NCBI RefSeq assembly: GCF_035440685.1
Contig: NZ_DAORMW010000005.1
Source: Accumulibacter appositus
Lineage (GTDB): Bacteria; Pseudomonadota; Gammaproteobacteria; Burkholderiales; Rhodocyclaceae
DNA: 64,000 nt
Strand: one strand, 5' to 3'
Position numbers and translations under genes: made by a program. Position 1 is the first letter of the stretch. Each line of letters begins with the position of its first letter. Below the pieces are notes generated by a model, which saw only the letters and a program-made list of their open reading frames with translations, was not told the origin of the DNA and ran no database searches. Positions 47,401 through 57,338 of the stretch are shown here, piece after piece.

Positions 47401-49449
47401 CTACTCCTCGTCGACCACCTGATGCTCGGCGACGAGTTGCTGTTGCGTCGCTGGCGGTACCTGCGCGTAATGCGAGAAACTGATGCTGTACGAGCCCTGC
47501 CCGGCGGTCAGCGATTTCAGACGCGACTGGTAGCCGTCGAGCTCGGCCAGCGGCACCTGGCCGGTGATCGCCATGACTCCCGGCCCGCGCGGCTGCGTGC
47601 CCGTGAGGTGGCCGCGCTTGCTGGAAAGGTCGCCGGTGAGGTCGCCGGTCATGGCCTCGGGGGCGAGAATTTCGATTTCCACCACCGGCTCGAGAACGAT
47701 CGGCTTGGCGGCGCGAATTGCTTCGATCGTCGCTTTACGACCAGCGGTCTGGAAAGCAATGTCCTTGCCGTCGACCGGGTGCGACTTGCCGTCGTGTACG
47801 GTAACCCGCAGGTCCTGCACCGCGAAGCCGGCGATGACGCCGTCGGCCAGCGCCTGACGAACGCCTTTCTCGACCGAGGCCATGAACACCCCCGGAATGA
47901 CGCCGCCCTTGACGATATCGACGAATTCGAAGCCGGCGCCACGTTCCAGCGGTTCGACGCGCAGCGCCACCTCACCAAACTGACCGGCACCGCCACTCTG
48001 CTTCTTGTGCCGGCAGTGGCCTTCGGCAGCTGCCGTGATCGCTTCACGATAGGCAATCTGCGGCGGGGCAGTATCGAGTTCCAGTTTGTACTGCTGCGCC
48101 AGCCGCGTCAGCTTGGCGCGCAGGTGCATCTCGCCGATACCGCGAATCACCGTTTCGTTGGTCGTCGCATGGCGTTCGATCCTGAAGCATGGGTCTTCCA
48201 CCTCAAGCTTGCGCAGAATTTCGAACAGGCGCTGCTCGTCGGCCTTGCGTACGGCGGTCACCGCCAGACCATGCATCGGCTGCGGAAACTCGAGCGGTTT
48301 GAGATGGATGTGGTCTTCGTCGTGCGAATCGTGCAGTACGCAGTCGAACTCGATTTCATCTACCTTCGCCACGGCGCCGAGGTCGCCCGGCAGCAGCGAC
48401 TCGGCTTCGAGATACTCTTTGCCTTGCAGGCGATAGATGTGACCGACCTTGAACGGGCGCTTGCCGTCGCCGACGAAAAGCTGCGAATCCTTGCGGATGG
48501 TGCCCTGATGAACGCGGAAAACGCCGACCTTGCCAATGAAAGGGTCGCTGACGATCTTGAAGACGTGCGCCAGAACATGCTTTTCCGGGTCCGGCTCGGC
48601 CTGAAAAGCTTCCGTCGGCCCGCCCGGCTCGCCGCGATAGAACGGCGGCGGATTACCTTCGGCCGGACTGGGTGCCAGTTGCGCCAGTGCGTCGAGCAGT
48701 TGCGGAATGCCGGCGCCGGTTTTTGCCGAAACGAAGAGGATCGGAATCAGGTGACCAGAGCGCAGCGCTTTCTCGAAGGGGACATGCAGTTCGTCGGGGC
48801 TCGGATCGAGGCCTTCGTCCAGGTAGCGGGCGAGCAGGTCCTCGTCTTCCTCGACGATCTGATCGATCAAGGCGCGGTGCGCGGCAGCCACCGATTCGAA
48901 ATCGCTCTCGCCGCTGTCGTGACCGAGCAGTTCGACGACCTCGGCACCCTGCTTGACCGGCAAGTCGAGCAGCATGCACTCACGCCCGAAGCGCTCACGA
49001 ATCTCGCCGACCAGCGCCGGCAGATCAACATTGTCGGCATCAATCTTGTTGATGACAATCATCCGGCAGACACCGCGAGCGGCTGCCAGCTGCATCATCT
49101 TTTCGGTCGACAGCTCGATTCCGTTTTGCGCGTTGATTACCACCAGCGCCGTGTCGACCGCGGCCAGGGCGCTGATCGCCTGTCCGGCAAAGTCGGGAAA
49201 GCCTGGCGTATCGATCAGATGAACATATGCATCCTGCCACGAAAACCCCACCAGCGCCGCGTTCAGCGAGTGGCCGAATTCCCTCTCCTGCGGGTCAAAG
49301 TCGCAAACGGTATTGCCTTTCTCGACGGCGCCGCGACTACTGATCTCGCCGGCGGCAGCGAGCAGGCTTTCGGCTAGCGTCGTCTTGCCGGCAGCACCGT
49401 GCCCGACAAGAGCGACGGCGCGCAGCATACTGGTGGTGGTTTGGCCCAT
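47401..49449 (-). CDS. EF-G paralogue (FusA2-like translation factor GTPase)
   Basis: The 682-aa product has the five-domain EF-G layout. The P-loop is GHGAAGKTTLAESLL rather than GHVDAGKTT; the switch region reads FDPQEREFGHSLNAALVG without the RGITI of EF-G; G3 is DTPGFPDF and G4 NKID. Domain IV/V motifs follow (GAGFEFVDIVKGGVIPGVF, LEPVVEIEILAPEA). It is a divergent paralogue, not the main elongation factor, with an unknown role, perhaps in ribosome recycling or under stress. It precedes plsB. Confidence 0.88.
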   Translation of the reverse strand: MGQTTTSMLRAVALVGHGAAGKTTLAESLLAAAGEISSRGAVEKGNTVCDFDPQEREFGHSLNAALVGFSWQDAYVHLIDTPGFPDFAGQAISALAAVDTALVVINAQNGIELSTEKMMQLAAARGVCRMIVINKIDADNVDLPALVGEIRERFGRECMLLDLPVKQGAEVVELLGHDSGESDFESVAAAHRALIDQIVEEDEDLLARYLDEGLDPSPDELHVPFEKALRSGHLIPILFVSAKTGAGIPQLLDALAQLAPSPAEGNPPPFYRGEPGGPTEAFQAEPDPEKHVLAHVFKIVSDPFIGKVGVFRVHQGTIRKDSQLFVGDGKRPFKVGHIYRLQGKEYLEAESLLPGDLGAVAKVDEIEFDCVLHDSHDEDHIHLKPLEFPQPMHGLAVTAVRKADEQRLFEILRKLEVEDPCFRIERHATTNETVIRGIGEMHLRAKLTRLAQQYKLELDTAPPQIAYREAITAAAEGHCRHKKQSGGAGQFGEVALRVEPLERGAGFEFVDIVKGGVIPGVFMASVEKGVRQALADGVIAGFAVQDLRVTVHDGKSHPVDGKDIAFQTAGRKATIEAIRAAKPIVLEPVVEIEILAPEAMTGDLTGDLSSKRGHLTGTQPRGPGVMAITGQVPLAELDGYQSRLKSLTAGQGSYSISFSHYAQVPPATQQQLVAEHQVVDEE

Positions 49450-49776
49450 TCCTCATCTCCCATTCAAGTCGAACGCACGCCACAGCTCCCCATCTAGCCA
49501 CATGGCATGTCAGGCCGCGCGTGCTGACATCATTTTACCCCCGCCGTGAGCGCAGCGCGCGCTGCTCACTCCTCGCTTCGGAAATGCCGTCAACAAATAG
49601 CGCTACAGGCTCCGCCAACCGGAAACTCATCGCTGGCGCGGCGATCATGCCCGGGCCGGCGGCAGCCCGAAAAACTGGAACGTGCGCAGGGAAAAAGCAT
49701 CTATTTTGTGTAAACCGCGTCAGTCGGCTAAAGTGACGCGCTTTATTTTTGATGAACACCGCGTCAGGAGCCAAAG
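49450..49776 (+). promoter_or_regulatory. Divergent intergenic region with a candidate maeB promoter
   Basis: The gap separates the leftward EF-G paralogue from maeB. TTGTGT (49706-49711) and TAAAGT (49729-49734) are 17 bp apart, a plausible promoter for maeB. ACCGCGTCAG occurs within the spacer and again just before the maeB ribosome-binding site, possibly a binding-site pair. No gene is seen. Confidence 0.35.
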
Positions 49777-52077
49777 ATGGAAAACGATCTGCGCCAGGCC
49801 GATCTTCGCGAAGCCGCTCTGGAATATCACAGCCAGCCGACTCCGGGCAAGATAGCCGTCCAGCCGACGAAGGGACTGAACAACCAGCTCGATCTGGCGC
49901 TTGCCTATTCCCCAGGGGTCGCTTTTGCATGCCACGCCATCGTCGATGATCCCGGTTCGGCCAGCCAATATACGTCGCGGGCGAATCTGGTCGGCGTGAT
50001 CACCAACGGCACGGCCGTGCTCGGTCTGGGCAACATCGGTCCGTTGGCGGCAAAGCCGGTGATGGAAGGAAAGGGCTGCCTGTTCAAGAAATTCGCCGGC
50101 ATCGATGTCTTTGACATAGAACTGGCCGAAAGAGACCCTGACCGGCTGATCGACATGATTGCCGCGATGGAGCCGACCTTGGGCGGGATTAACCTGGAAG
50201 ACATCAAGGCCCCGGAGTGCTTCTATATTGAGGCCAAGCTCAAGGAACGGATGTCGATCCCGGTCTTTCACGATGATCAGCACGGCACGGCAATCATTTC
50301 ATCGGCAGCGATCCTCAACGCACTCAAGGTGACCGGCAAGAAAATCGCCGAGGTGAGCGTTGTCTGCTCGGGCGCTGGGGCAGCGGCAATTTCCTGCCTG
50401 AATCTGTGGTGTGATCTGGGCGTGCGTCGCGAGAACATTCTGGTCTGCGATTCGAAAGGCGTGATTTACGCCGGCCGTGACGCGGACATGGAACCCAACA
50501 AGGCGCGTTATGCCCGCGACACCAACTGCCGTACGCTCGGCGAAGCGCTCGCCGGCGCCGACATCTTCCTCGGGCTCTCGGCAGCAGGGATCCTCGAACC
50601 CGAGATGCTCGTCACCATGGCCAAGGATCCAATCGTCTTCGCGCTCGCCAATCCGACCCCGGAAATCATGCCCGAACTGGCCCGCAAAGTGCGCCCCGAC
50701 GTGCTCATCGCCACCGGCCGCTCGGACTATCCGAACCAGGTCAACAACGTCCTCTGTTTTCCCTTTATTTTCCGCGGCGCGCTCGACGTCGGCGCAACGG
50801 GCATCAACGAACAGATGAAGATGGCCTGCGTCAAAGCCCTGGCAGCGATGGCACAGGAAGACGTGAGCGATGAAGTGGCCTTGGCCTACCCCGGCCAGGA
50901 ACTGGTTTTTGGCCGCGATTATCTGATTCCCAAGCCTTTCGATCCGAGCTTGATCACCATCATTGCCCCGGCGGTCGCCCTGGCGGCGATGAATTCAGGT
51001 GTGGCCACCCGGCCCATAGCCGATATGGAGGCCTACCGCGAGAAGCTGCGCGAGTTCGTCTATCGGAGCGGCGTCGGTATGCGGGCCGTGTTCTCGGCCG
51101 CCAAGCGCAGCAGCGAAACGCGCATCGTCTATTGCGACGGCGAGGACGAACGCATGCTGCGCGCAGCCCAGACGATCATCAATGAAGGGCTGACCCGCCC
51201 GATCCTGATTGGGCGCCCCGAAGTCATTGCGACGCGCCTCAAGCGCCTCTCCTCGAAGCTGCGCCCGGGCACCGATTTCGACATCGTCGATCCGGCCAAC
51301 GACGAGCGCTACAAGGAGTGCTGGACCGCCTATCATCAGTCGCGCAAACGCTGCGGGGTGACCATCGATATCGCCAAGACGCGCTTGCGTACCAACAACA
51401 CCATCATCGGAGCCATGCTGCTCAGCCTCGGTTACGCCGACGGCATGATCTGCGGTCTCTCCGGCCGATTTGCGCACCATCTGCGGCAGATTGACGAGAT
51501 TATCGGCAAGGAGCCCGGGTGCAACACCATGGCCGCGATGACGCATGTCTTGCTGCCTGGCCGCGCGCTTTTCCTCTGCGATACGCACGTCAACGAGGAT
51601 CCCGATGCCGAGCAGCTGGCCGAGATCACGCTGATGGCCGCCGAAGCGGTTCGTCGCTTCGCGATCCGGCCGAAGGTGGCCATGCTCTCGCACTCGAACT
51701 TTGGATCGTCGCTCACCGCTGGGGCCCGCAAGGTCGCCAGAGCGGTGGAAATCGTTCGCACCAGGGCGCCGGATCTGGAGATCGACGGCGAGATGCACGG
51801 CGAAAGCGCCCTCTCGCAAAGCATACGGGAGCGCTCGGACCCGCAGTCGCCGCTGAGCGGCGAGGCAAATCTACTGGTGATGCCCAACCTGGATGCCGCC
51901 AACATTTCCTACAACCTGCTCAAGATGACCGGTGGCGACGGCATGTCGGTCGGCCCGATCCTGCTCGGCGCGGCGCGCCCGGTGCATGTGCTGGCAGCAA
52001 CTTCGAGCGTTCGTCGCGTGGTGGACATGAGCGCCCTGATCGTCATCGAGGCCGCCAGCGAGGCCGCCAGCGAGTAA
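49777..52077 (+). CDS. maeB: NADP-dependent malic enzyme with C-terminal phosphotransacetylase-like domain
   Basis: The 766-aa product converts malate to pyruvate with NADPH formation. The malic enzyme half (about residues 1-430) shows IAVQPTKGLNNQLDLALAYSPGVA, FHDDQHGTAIISSAAILNALK and the NADP fold VVCSGAGAAAISCL. The PTA-like half (about 430-766) has GLTRPILIGRPEVI and VMPNLDAANISYNLLKMTGGD and senses acetyl-CoA in known homologues. AGGAG precedes ATG 49777. It may supply NADPH for PHA synthesis. Confidence 0.95.
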   Translation: MENDLRQADLREAALEYHSQPTPGKIAVQPTKGLNNQLDLALAYSPGVAFACHAIVDDPGSASQYTSRANLVGVITNGTAVLGLGNIGPLAAKPVMEGKGCLFKKFAGIDVFDIELAERDPDRLIDMIAAMEPTLGGINLEDIKAPECFYIEAKLKERMSIPVFHDDQHGTAIISSAAILNALKVTGKKIAEVSVVCSGAGAAAISCLNLWCDLGVRRENILVCDSKGVIYAGRDADMEPNKARYARDTNCRTLGEALAGADIFLGLSAAGILEPEMLVTMAKDPIVFALANPTPEIMPELARKVRPDVLIATGRSDYPNQVNNVLCFPFIFRGALDVGATGINEQMKMACVKALAAMAQEDVSDEVALAYPGQELVFGRDYLIPKPFDPSLITIIAPAVALAAMNSGVATRPIADMEAYREKLREFVYRSGVGMRAVFSAAKRSSETRIVYCDGEDERMLRAAQTIINEGLTRPILIGRPEVIATRLKRLSSKLRPGTDFDIVDPANDERYKECWTAYHQSRKRCGVTIDIAKTRLRTNNTIIGAMLLSLGYADGMICGLSGRFAHHLRQIDEIIGKEPGCNTMAAMTHVLLPGRALFLCDTHVNEDPDAEQLAEITLMAAEAVRRFAIRPKVAMLSHSNFGSSLTAGARKVARAVEIVRTRAPDLEIDGEMHGESALSQSIRERSDPQSPLSGEANLLVMPNLDAANISYNLLKMTGGDGMSVGPILLGAARPVHVLAATSSVRRVVDMSALIVIEAASEAASE

Positions 52078-52093
52078 ATGCAGCCGATCGTCC

Positions 52094-52114
52094 GGCGACG
52101 GCACCGCCGTCGCC
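52094..52114 (+). terminator. Hairpin after maeB, possible weak terminator
   Basis: GGCGACGG (52094-52101) pairs with CCGTCGCC (52107-52114) around a 5-nt loop, 17 bp after the maeB stop. No T tract follows, so intrinsic termination would be inefficient. Confidence 0.35.
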
Positions 52115-52345
52115 CATCCCACAACTATCGAAGAGGCAGCGGGTGCGCGAGATCCAGCGTGCACAGCACACCCGCTACATAAGCAAGCAACAGGCGGCTC
52201 CGCGAGCAGCCCCGGGACCGGGATTCCTGCTGAAAAGCGGCTCCTTTACAAACACGCTGAGTCAATGCATCATCGGAAAGGCTAATAACTCGGCATAGCC
52301 GGGACCTGATGGTTCCCAACGCATTGCAAGGTCCTATCGCAAACA

Positions 52346-54061
52346 ATGGCAGCCAATCCGCAAACTCCCCCGCTCAGCGGCCTCGCCCGTGCGCTGGTGC
52401 AAGCTGGTCGGCTCAAGGAAGCCGAGGCGGAGTCCCTGCTCGCGCAGGCGGCCGCCAACCGGACTTCGCTGATCGAACAGATGGTCAAGGCCAACAAGGC
52501 GACCTTCCTTGACCTGGCGCGCTTTGCCGCCGAGAAGTTCGGCTACCCTTTGCTCGACCTGTCCGCCTTCGACGACGGACAGATCCAGAAAAGCGCGATT
52601 GACCGCAAGCTGATCGCCAGCCATCGCGTCGTGCCGCTTCACAAGCGTGGCAACCGCTTGGCGATCGCCATCGCCGACCCGACCAATCTGCGCGCGCTTG
52701 ATGAAATCCGCTTCCAGACCGGACTGGCAGTGGACCCGGTCATCGTCGAGGAAAGCAAGCTCGCCCCGCTGGTCGCCAAACTCTCGGAATCGGTCGAGGA
52801 GACTCTCAAGAACTTTACCAGCGAGGACATCAACCTCGAGTTTACGGACGAGCAAACGCAGGAAAAAGCCGACGAAGCGTCGAGCCTTGAGGTCGACGAC
52901 GCGCCGGTCGTCAGGTTCATTCAGAAGATGATGCTCGACGCGATCAATGATGGTGCCTCCGACATCCATTTCGAACCGTATGAAAAGAGCTATCGCATCC
53001 GTTTTCGCACCGACGGCATCCTGCGCGAGGTGGCGGCGCCGCCGCTGGTCATCAAGGACAAGATTGCGTCGCGGATCAAGGTCATTTCGCGCCTGAACAT
53101 TGCCGAGAAGCGCGTACCCCAGGATGGTCGGATGCGTCTGGTGCTGTCCAAAAGCCGAGCCATCGACTTTCGGGTCAGTACCTTGCCGACCATGTACGGC
53201 GAGAAGATCGTCCTGCGGATTCTCGACCCGGCCAGTGCCAGCCTCGGAATCGATGCCCTGGGCTACGAGCCGGAACAGAAGGCGCTGTTGCTCGACGCCA
53301 TCCACCGCCCCTACGGGATGATCCTGGTCACCGGACCAACGGGTTCAGGAAAGACCGTTTCCCTCTATACCTGCCTTAACATCCTCAACAAGGCCGGGGT
53401 CAATATCGCCACCGCCGAAGATCCGGCCGAAATACCGCTGCCAGGAATCAACCAGGTCAACGTCGATGACAAGGCCGGGCTGACCTTCCCGGTCGCGCTC
53501 AAGGCTTTTCTCCGGCAGGACCCGGACATCATTATGGTCGGCGAGATTCGCGACATCGAAACCGCGGAAATCGCGATCAAAGCGGCACAGACCGGGCACA
53601 TCGTCTTGTCAACCCTGCACACCAACGATGCGCCGGGAACGCTGACTCGCCTGATGAACATGGGCATCCCGACCTTCAACCTCGCCTCGAGCATTCTACT
53701 GATCACCGCGCAACGTCTCGTGCGTCGGCTGTGCTCCTGCAAGAAACCCCTCGAAACACCGGTCGAGACCCTGCTCAACGCCGGTTTCCTGGAAAGCGAT
53801 CTTGATGGCACCTGGACGCTCTACGGTCCGGGCGAGTGCGATCGCTGCAAGGGCAGTGGCTACAAGGGGCGCGTAGGTCTCTACGAAGTGATGCCGGTCA
53901 CCGAAGCGATTCAACGCATTGTCATGGCCAACGGCACGGAACATGACGTGGCAGCCCAGGCCAGGCAGGACGGAGTCAATGATCTGCGGCGCTCCGGGCT
54001 GCTGAAGGTCAAGCAGGGGCTCACCTCTCTCGACGAGATTCTCGGCAGCACCAACGCTTGA
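52346..54061 (+). CDS. pilB: Type IV pilus assembly ATPase PilB
   Basis: The 571-aa hexameric ATPase powers pilus extension. It has the N-terminal MshEN-like domain (LLAQAAANRTSLIEQMV), DGASDIHFEPYEKSYRIRFRTDG, Walker A LVTGPTGSGKTVSLY, the Asp box TAEDPAEIPLPGINQV, Walker B IIMVGEIRD, His box and the tetracysteine zinc motif (CSCKK and CDRCKGSGYKGR). It heads a pilBCD run. The ribosome-binding site is weak, and the 268 bp upstream contain no recognisable gene. Confidence 0.96.
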   Translation: MAANPQTPPLSGLARALVQAGRLKEAEAESLLAQAAANRTSLIEQMVKANKATFLDLARFAAEKFGYPLLDLSAFDDGQIQKSAIDRKLIASHRVVPLHKRGNRLAIAIADPTNLRALDEIRFQTGLAVDPVIVEESKLAPLVAKLSESVEETLKNFTSEDINLEFTDEQTQEKADEASSLEVDDAPVVRFIQKMMLDAINDGASDIHFEPYEKSYRIRFRTDGILREVAAPPLVIKDKIASRIKVISRLNIAEKRVPQDGRMRLVLSKSRAIDFRVSTLPTMYGEKIVLRILDPASASLGIDALGYEPEQKALLLDAIHRPYGMILVTGPTGSGKTVSLYTCLNILNKAGVNIATAEDPAEIPLPGINQVNVDDKAGLTFPVALKAFLRQDPDIIMVGEIRDIETAEIAIKAAQTGHIVLSTLHTNDAPGTLTRLMNMGIPTFNLASSILLITAQRLVRRLCSCKKPLETPVETLLNAGFLESDLDGTWTLYGPGECDRCKGSGYKGRVGLYEVMPVTEAIQRIVMANGTEHDVAAQARQDGVNDLRRSGLLKVKQGLTSLDEILGSTNA

Positions 54062-54075
54062 AGACGAGGAAATAA

Positions 54076-55314
54076 ATGGCCACCGCCGCAAAACGTACCC
54101 GAAAAGCCGAGGCAGAAGTCAAGGAGTTCACCTTTCTATGGGAAGGAAAAAACAAGGCTGGCAAGGTCGTTCGCGGCGAGCTACGCGCCAACAGCCAGAA
54201 CGTCGTGCGCGCCACGCTGCGGCGGCAGGGAATTCTGGTCAGCAAGGTCTCCAAGCAGCGCTTCAAGGGCGGGCGACAGGTCACTGAAAAGGACATCACG
54301 CTATTCACACGGCAGTTGGCGACGATGATGAAGGCCGGCGTGCCGCTACTGCAGACCTTTGAAATCGTCGGACGCGGACACGACAACCCTGCGGTCGGCA
54401 AACTGCTCCTGGACATCAAGTCGGACGTCGAGACCGGCAGCTCGCTATCGCAAGCCTTCCGCAAGTACCCATTGTTTTTCGACCAGTTGTACTGCAATCT
54501 GGTCGCTGCCGGCGAGCAGGCCGGCATACTCGAAACGCTCCTCGACCGCCTGGCGAACTACAAGGAGAAAATGCTCGCCATCAAGTCCAAGATCAAGGCA
54601 GCACTGTTCTACCCGGTGGCGATCATCGTCGTCGCTTTCATCATCACCGCGGTGATCATGATTTTCGTCATTCCGGCCTTCAAGGAAGTCTTCAGGAGCT
54701 TCGGTGCCGATCTGCCCACGCCGACACTGGTGGTGATCGCCATATCGGACTTCTTCATCGACTATTGGTGGGCCATTTTCGGCGGTACCGGTGCCGCCGT
54801 CTATGGCTTCTTCTATTCCTGGAAACGTTCGGAAAAAATGCAAATGGCGTTCGACCGCCTGTTTCTCCGCTTGCCGATTTTCGGCGACATCATTCGCAAG
54901 TCCGTGATCGCCCGCTGGACGCGGACGCTGGCCACCATGTTCGCGGCCGGCGTGCCGCTGGTCGAGTCGCTGGAATCGGTCGGCGGCGCTGCCGGGAACC
55001 ACGTTTACAAGGTCGCCACCAGGCAGATCCAGGGTGAGGTCAGCACCGGTACCAGCCTCACTTCGGCAATGCAGAACACCGCGCTTTTCCCGAACATGGT
55101 CAATCAGATGGTGGCCATCGGCGAGGAGTCCGGCGCCCTCGATTCAATGCTCGGCAAGGTTGCCGACTTCTTCGAGGCCGAGGTGGACGACGCGGTGGAA
55201 GCACTTTCCAGCCTCATGGAGCCGATCATCATGGTCGTTCTCGGCGTACTGATCGGCGGCATGGTGATTGCCATGTACCTGCCGATCTTCAAACTGGGCG
55301 CCGTCGTCGGCTAA
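54076..55314 (+). CDS. pilC: Type IV pilus inner-membrane platform protein PilC
   Basis: The 412-aa protein carries two T2SF repeats. FTRQLATMMKAGVPLLQTFEIVGRG begins the first and WTRTLATMFAAGVPLVESLESVGGAAGN the second. Three membrane helices are visible (near residues 180, 230 and 390). It anchors the PilB motor. It starts 14 bp after pilB. Confidence 0.96.
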   Translation: MATAAKRTRKAEAEVKEFTFLWEGKNKAGKVVRGELRANSQNVVRATLRRQGILVSKVSKQRFKGGRQVTEKDITLFTRQLATMMKAGVPLLQTFEIVGRGHDNPAVGKLLLDIKSDVETGSSLSQAFRKYPLFFDQLYCNLVAAGEQAGILETLLDRLANYKEKMLAIKSKIKAALFYPVAIIVVAFIITAVIMIFVIPAFKEVFRSFGADLPTPTLVVIAISDFFIDYWWAIFGGTGAAVYGFFYSWKRSEKMQMAFDRLFLRLPIFGDIIRKSVIARWTRTLATMFAAGVPLVESLESVGGAAGNHVYKVATRQIQGEVSTGTSLTSAMQNTALFPNMVNQMVAIGEESGALDSMLGKVADFFEAEVDDAVEALSSLMEPIIMVVLGVLIGGMVIAMYLPIFKLGAVVG

Positions 55315-55323
55315 CCTGGGATC

Positions 55324-56184
55324 GTGCCCGACCTGTTCCCGGCGGACCTGCCCCCTGCCATGTTCGCGCTGATCTGCGCAGTGCTCGGGCTGCTGGTTGG
55401 CAGCTTTCTCAACGTCGTCATTCACCGCTTGCCGATGATGATGGAACGTGACTGGCGCAACCACTGCGCCGAGCTGTGCGGTCAGGCACCACCGCCACAC
55501 GAACCACTGTCGCTGGCCAGGCCCGGCTCGCGCTGTCCTGCGTGTGGGCACGCGATTACTGCGCTCGAGAACATTCCAGTACTGAGCTGGCTGTTTCTCC
55601 ATGGCCGCTGTTCGGCGTGCGCGGCACCGATCTCGCCCCGCTACCCACTGGTTGAAGCGACAAGCGGCCTGTTGTCCGCCCTTGCCGCCTTCCATTTCGG
55701 CTATGGCTGGGCGGCTGCCGCCGCCATGCTGCTGATATGGAGCCTGATCGCGCTGACCTGCATCGACTTCGATAGCCAGCTGTTGCCCGATGCGATCACG
55801 CTGCCACTGCTCTGGGCGGGCCTGCTGTTCAACCTGTTCGGCACCTTTGCCGACCTGCAGTCGGCGGTGATCGGGGCGGTGTGCGGCTATCTTGCCCTGT
55901 GGTCGGTGTATTGGGTGTTCAAGCTGACCACCGGTAAGGAGGGCATGGGCTACGGCGACTTCAAGCTGCTCGCCGCTCTCGGTGCCTGGCTCGGCTGGGA
56001 GATGCTGCCACTGACCATCCTGCTCTCGTCGCTGCTTGGCGCAGTGGTCGGCATCGCCTTGATCGCCATAGCCAAGCGCGGGCGCAGCGTGCCGATTCCC
56101 TTCGGCCCCTACCTGGCCGCCGCGGGCTTACTGGCACTGTTCTGGGGCAAGCCACTTACGCGCGCCTACCTGAGTCTGCTGTAG
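55324..56184 (+). CDS. pilD: Prepilin peptidase/N-methyltransferase PilD
   Basis: The 286-aa membrane protease processes prepilins. Its cytoplasmic loop holds the paired CxxC motif (CPACGHAI and CSACAAPIS). The catalytic aspartates lie in TCIDFDSQLLPDAITLP and GMGYGDFKLLAALGAWLGW. About seven or eight helices are present. GTG 55324 starts 9 bp after pilC. coaE and yacG, which often follow pilD in related genomes, are absent here. Confidence 0.95.
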   Translation: MPDLFPADLPPAMFALICAVLGLLVGSFLNVVIHRLPMMMERDWRNHCAELCGQAPPPHEPLSLARPGSRCPACGHAITALENIPVLSWLFLHGRCSACAAPISPRYPLVEATSGLLSALAAFHFGYGWAAAAAMLLIWSLIALTCIDFDSQLLPDAITLPLLWAGLLFNLFGTFADLQSAVIGAVCGYLALWSVYWVFKLTTGKEGMGYGDFKLLAALGAWLGWEMLPLTILLSSLLGAVVGIALIAIAKRGRSVPIPFGPYLAAAGLLALFWGKPLTRAYLSLL

Positions 56185-56249
56185 CTTTCCCGGCCGGAAA
56201 CAGGGGTCCTTGGCGACGTGCCGGGGACGGGCAAACGACACCTGGGTTC

Positions 56250-56260
56250 GCGTATAATCG
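56250..56260 (+). promoter_or_regulatory. Candidate -10 element upstream of fmdB
   Basis: A perfect TATAAT (56253-56258) sits in CGCGTATAATCGTGCCC, 44 bp before the zinc-ribbon gene. No convincing -35 is seen. It may start the fmdB-DUF502-aspS transcript. Confidence 0.35.
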
Positions 56261-56301
56261 TGCCCTTTCGGGCGCCAGCCTGCGTCTTTTGAGGGTTTGT
56301 C

Positions 56302-56667
56302 ATGCCGATTTACGCCTATCGCTGCGAAACTTGCGGTTTCACAAAGGATCACCTGCAAAAACTCAGTGACGCGGCCTTGAGCATCTGCCCCGAATGCGGC
56401 CAGGCAACGTATCGAAAACAGGTCACGGCTGCCGGCTTTCAGTTGAAAGGAAGCGGCTGGTACGTGACCGATTTCAAGGGGGGCAACAAAGCCCCGGCGA
56501 CGGCCACCAAGGGCTCCGAAAGCAAGGATAGCCCAGCTGCCGGCGGTACGGCGAGTTCATCAAGTGCGGCGAACTCGACAGCTTCGGAGAAGTCAGGAAC
56601 TTCGGCGAGTCCGGACACTGCGTCCACCAGCGCGAAGAGCACGCCGGCGGCCAACGGCAAGGAATGA
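56302..56667 (+). CDS. FmdB-type zinc-ribbon protein
   Basis: The 121-aa product begins MPIYAYRCETCGFTKDHLQKL with a second CPECG, the FmdB regulatory-protein zinc ribbon. The second half is Ser/Ala/Thr-rich and probably disordered. Its function is unknown, though it often precedes the DUF502 and aspS genes in betaproteobacteria. The stop overlaps the DUF502 start by 4 nt. Confidence 0.9.
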   Translation: MPIYAYRCETCGFTKDHLQKLSDAALSICPECGQATYRKQVTAAGFQLKGSGWYVTDFKGGNKAPATATKGSESKDSPAAGGTASSSSAANSTASEKSGTSASPDTASTSAKSTPAANGKE

Positions 56668-57317
56668 AGCGCTACTTCATTACCGGACTGCTGATCTGGG
56701 TACCGTTGGCCATCACGGCCTGGGTACTGGTGCTGATCGTCGGCACTATGGATCAATCGATGCGCCTGCTGCCGGCGGCGATGCACCCGCGCACGCTCCT
56801 CGGCTTCGACATCCCGGGTGCCGGGGCGATCCTGACCCTGCTGATCATCATGATCACCGGCTTGCTGGCGGCCAATTTCATCGGCCAGCGGCTGGTGCTG
56901 TGGTGGGAACATCTGCTGGCGCGCATTCCGGTCGTCAATTCGATCTACAACAGCGTCAAGCAGGTTTCCGACACCCTCTTCTCGTCGTCCGGCAACGCTT
57001 TTCGCAAGGCGCTGCTGATCGAGTACCCGCGGCGCGGGGCTTGGACGATCGCTTTCCTCACTGGCAAGCCGGGCGCCGATGTGCTCCACCATCTCGACGG
57101 TGACTACGTCAGTGTCTACGTTCCGACGACACCGAACCCGACCTCGGGTTTCTTCCTGATGCTGCCGAGGAGCGACGTCATTGAACTGGATATGAGCGTC
57201 GATACGGCGCTGAAGTACGTCATCTCGATGGGCGTTGTGGCGCCGCCGCCCAGAAACGCGGCAGCGTCGAAACGGACCGCCACCGTCACGCCGCCCATCG
57301 ACCCCACCAAAATCTGA
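56664..57317 (+). CDS. DUF502 membrane protein
   Basis: The 217-aa product has two N-terminal helices (YFITGLLIWVPLAITAWVLVLIV and GAGAILTLLIIMITGLLAANFIG), then the DUF502 signature RIPVVNSIYNSVKQVSDTLFSS and VYVPTTPNPTSGFFLMLPR. The function is not established. It is coupled to fmdB by ATGA and precedes aspS by 21 bp, a conserved betaproteobacterial trio. Confidence 0.92.
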   Translation: MKRYFITGLLIWVPLAITAWVLVLIVGTMDQSMRLLPAAMHPRTLLGFDIPGAGAILTLLIIMITGLLAANFIGQRLVLWWEHLLARIPVVNSIYNSVKQVSDTLFSSSGNAFRKALLIEYPRRGAWTIAFLTGKPGADVLHHLDGDYVSVYVPTTPNPTSGFFLMLPRSDVIELDMSVDTALKYVISMGVVAPPPRNAAASKRTATVTPPIDPTKI

Positions 57318-57338
57318 TACCAGCCACCCGGAAACAGC

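Noticed and set aside
47245..49377. 710-codon plus-strand frame opposite the EF-G paralogue
   Set aside because: Antisense of a full-length GTPase gene with clear motifs; the translation resembles no family.
52300..52345. Possible sigma-54 promoter (TGG...TTGCA) before pilB
   Set aside because: The GG to GC spacing is 13 bp rather than the required 10.
52334..53305. 323-codon minus-strand frame opposite pilB
   Set aside because: Shadow of pilB third-position GC bias; no start signal.
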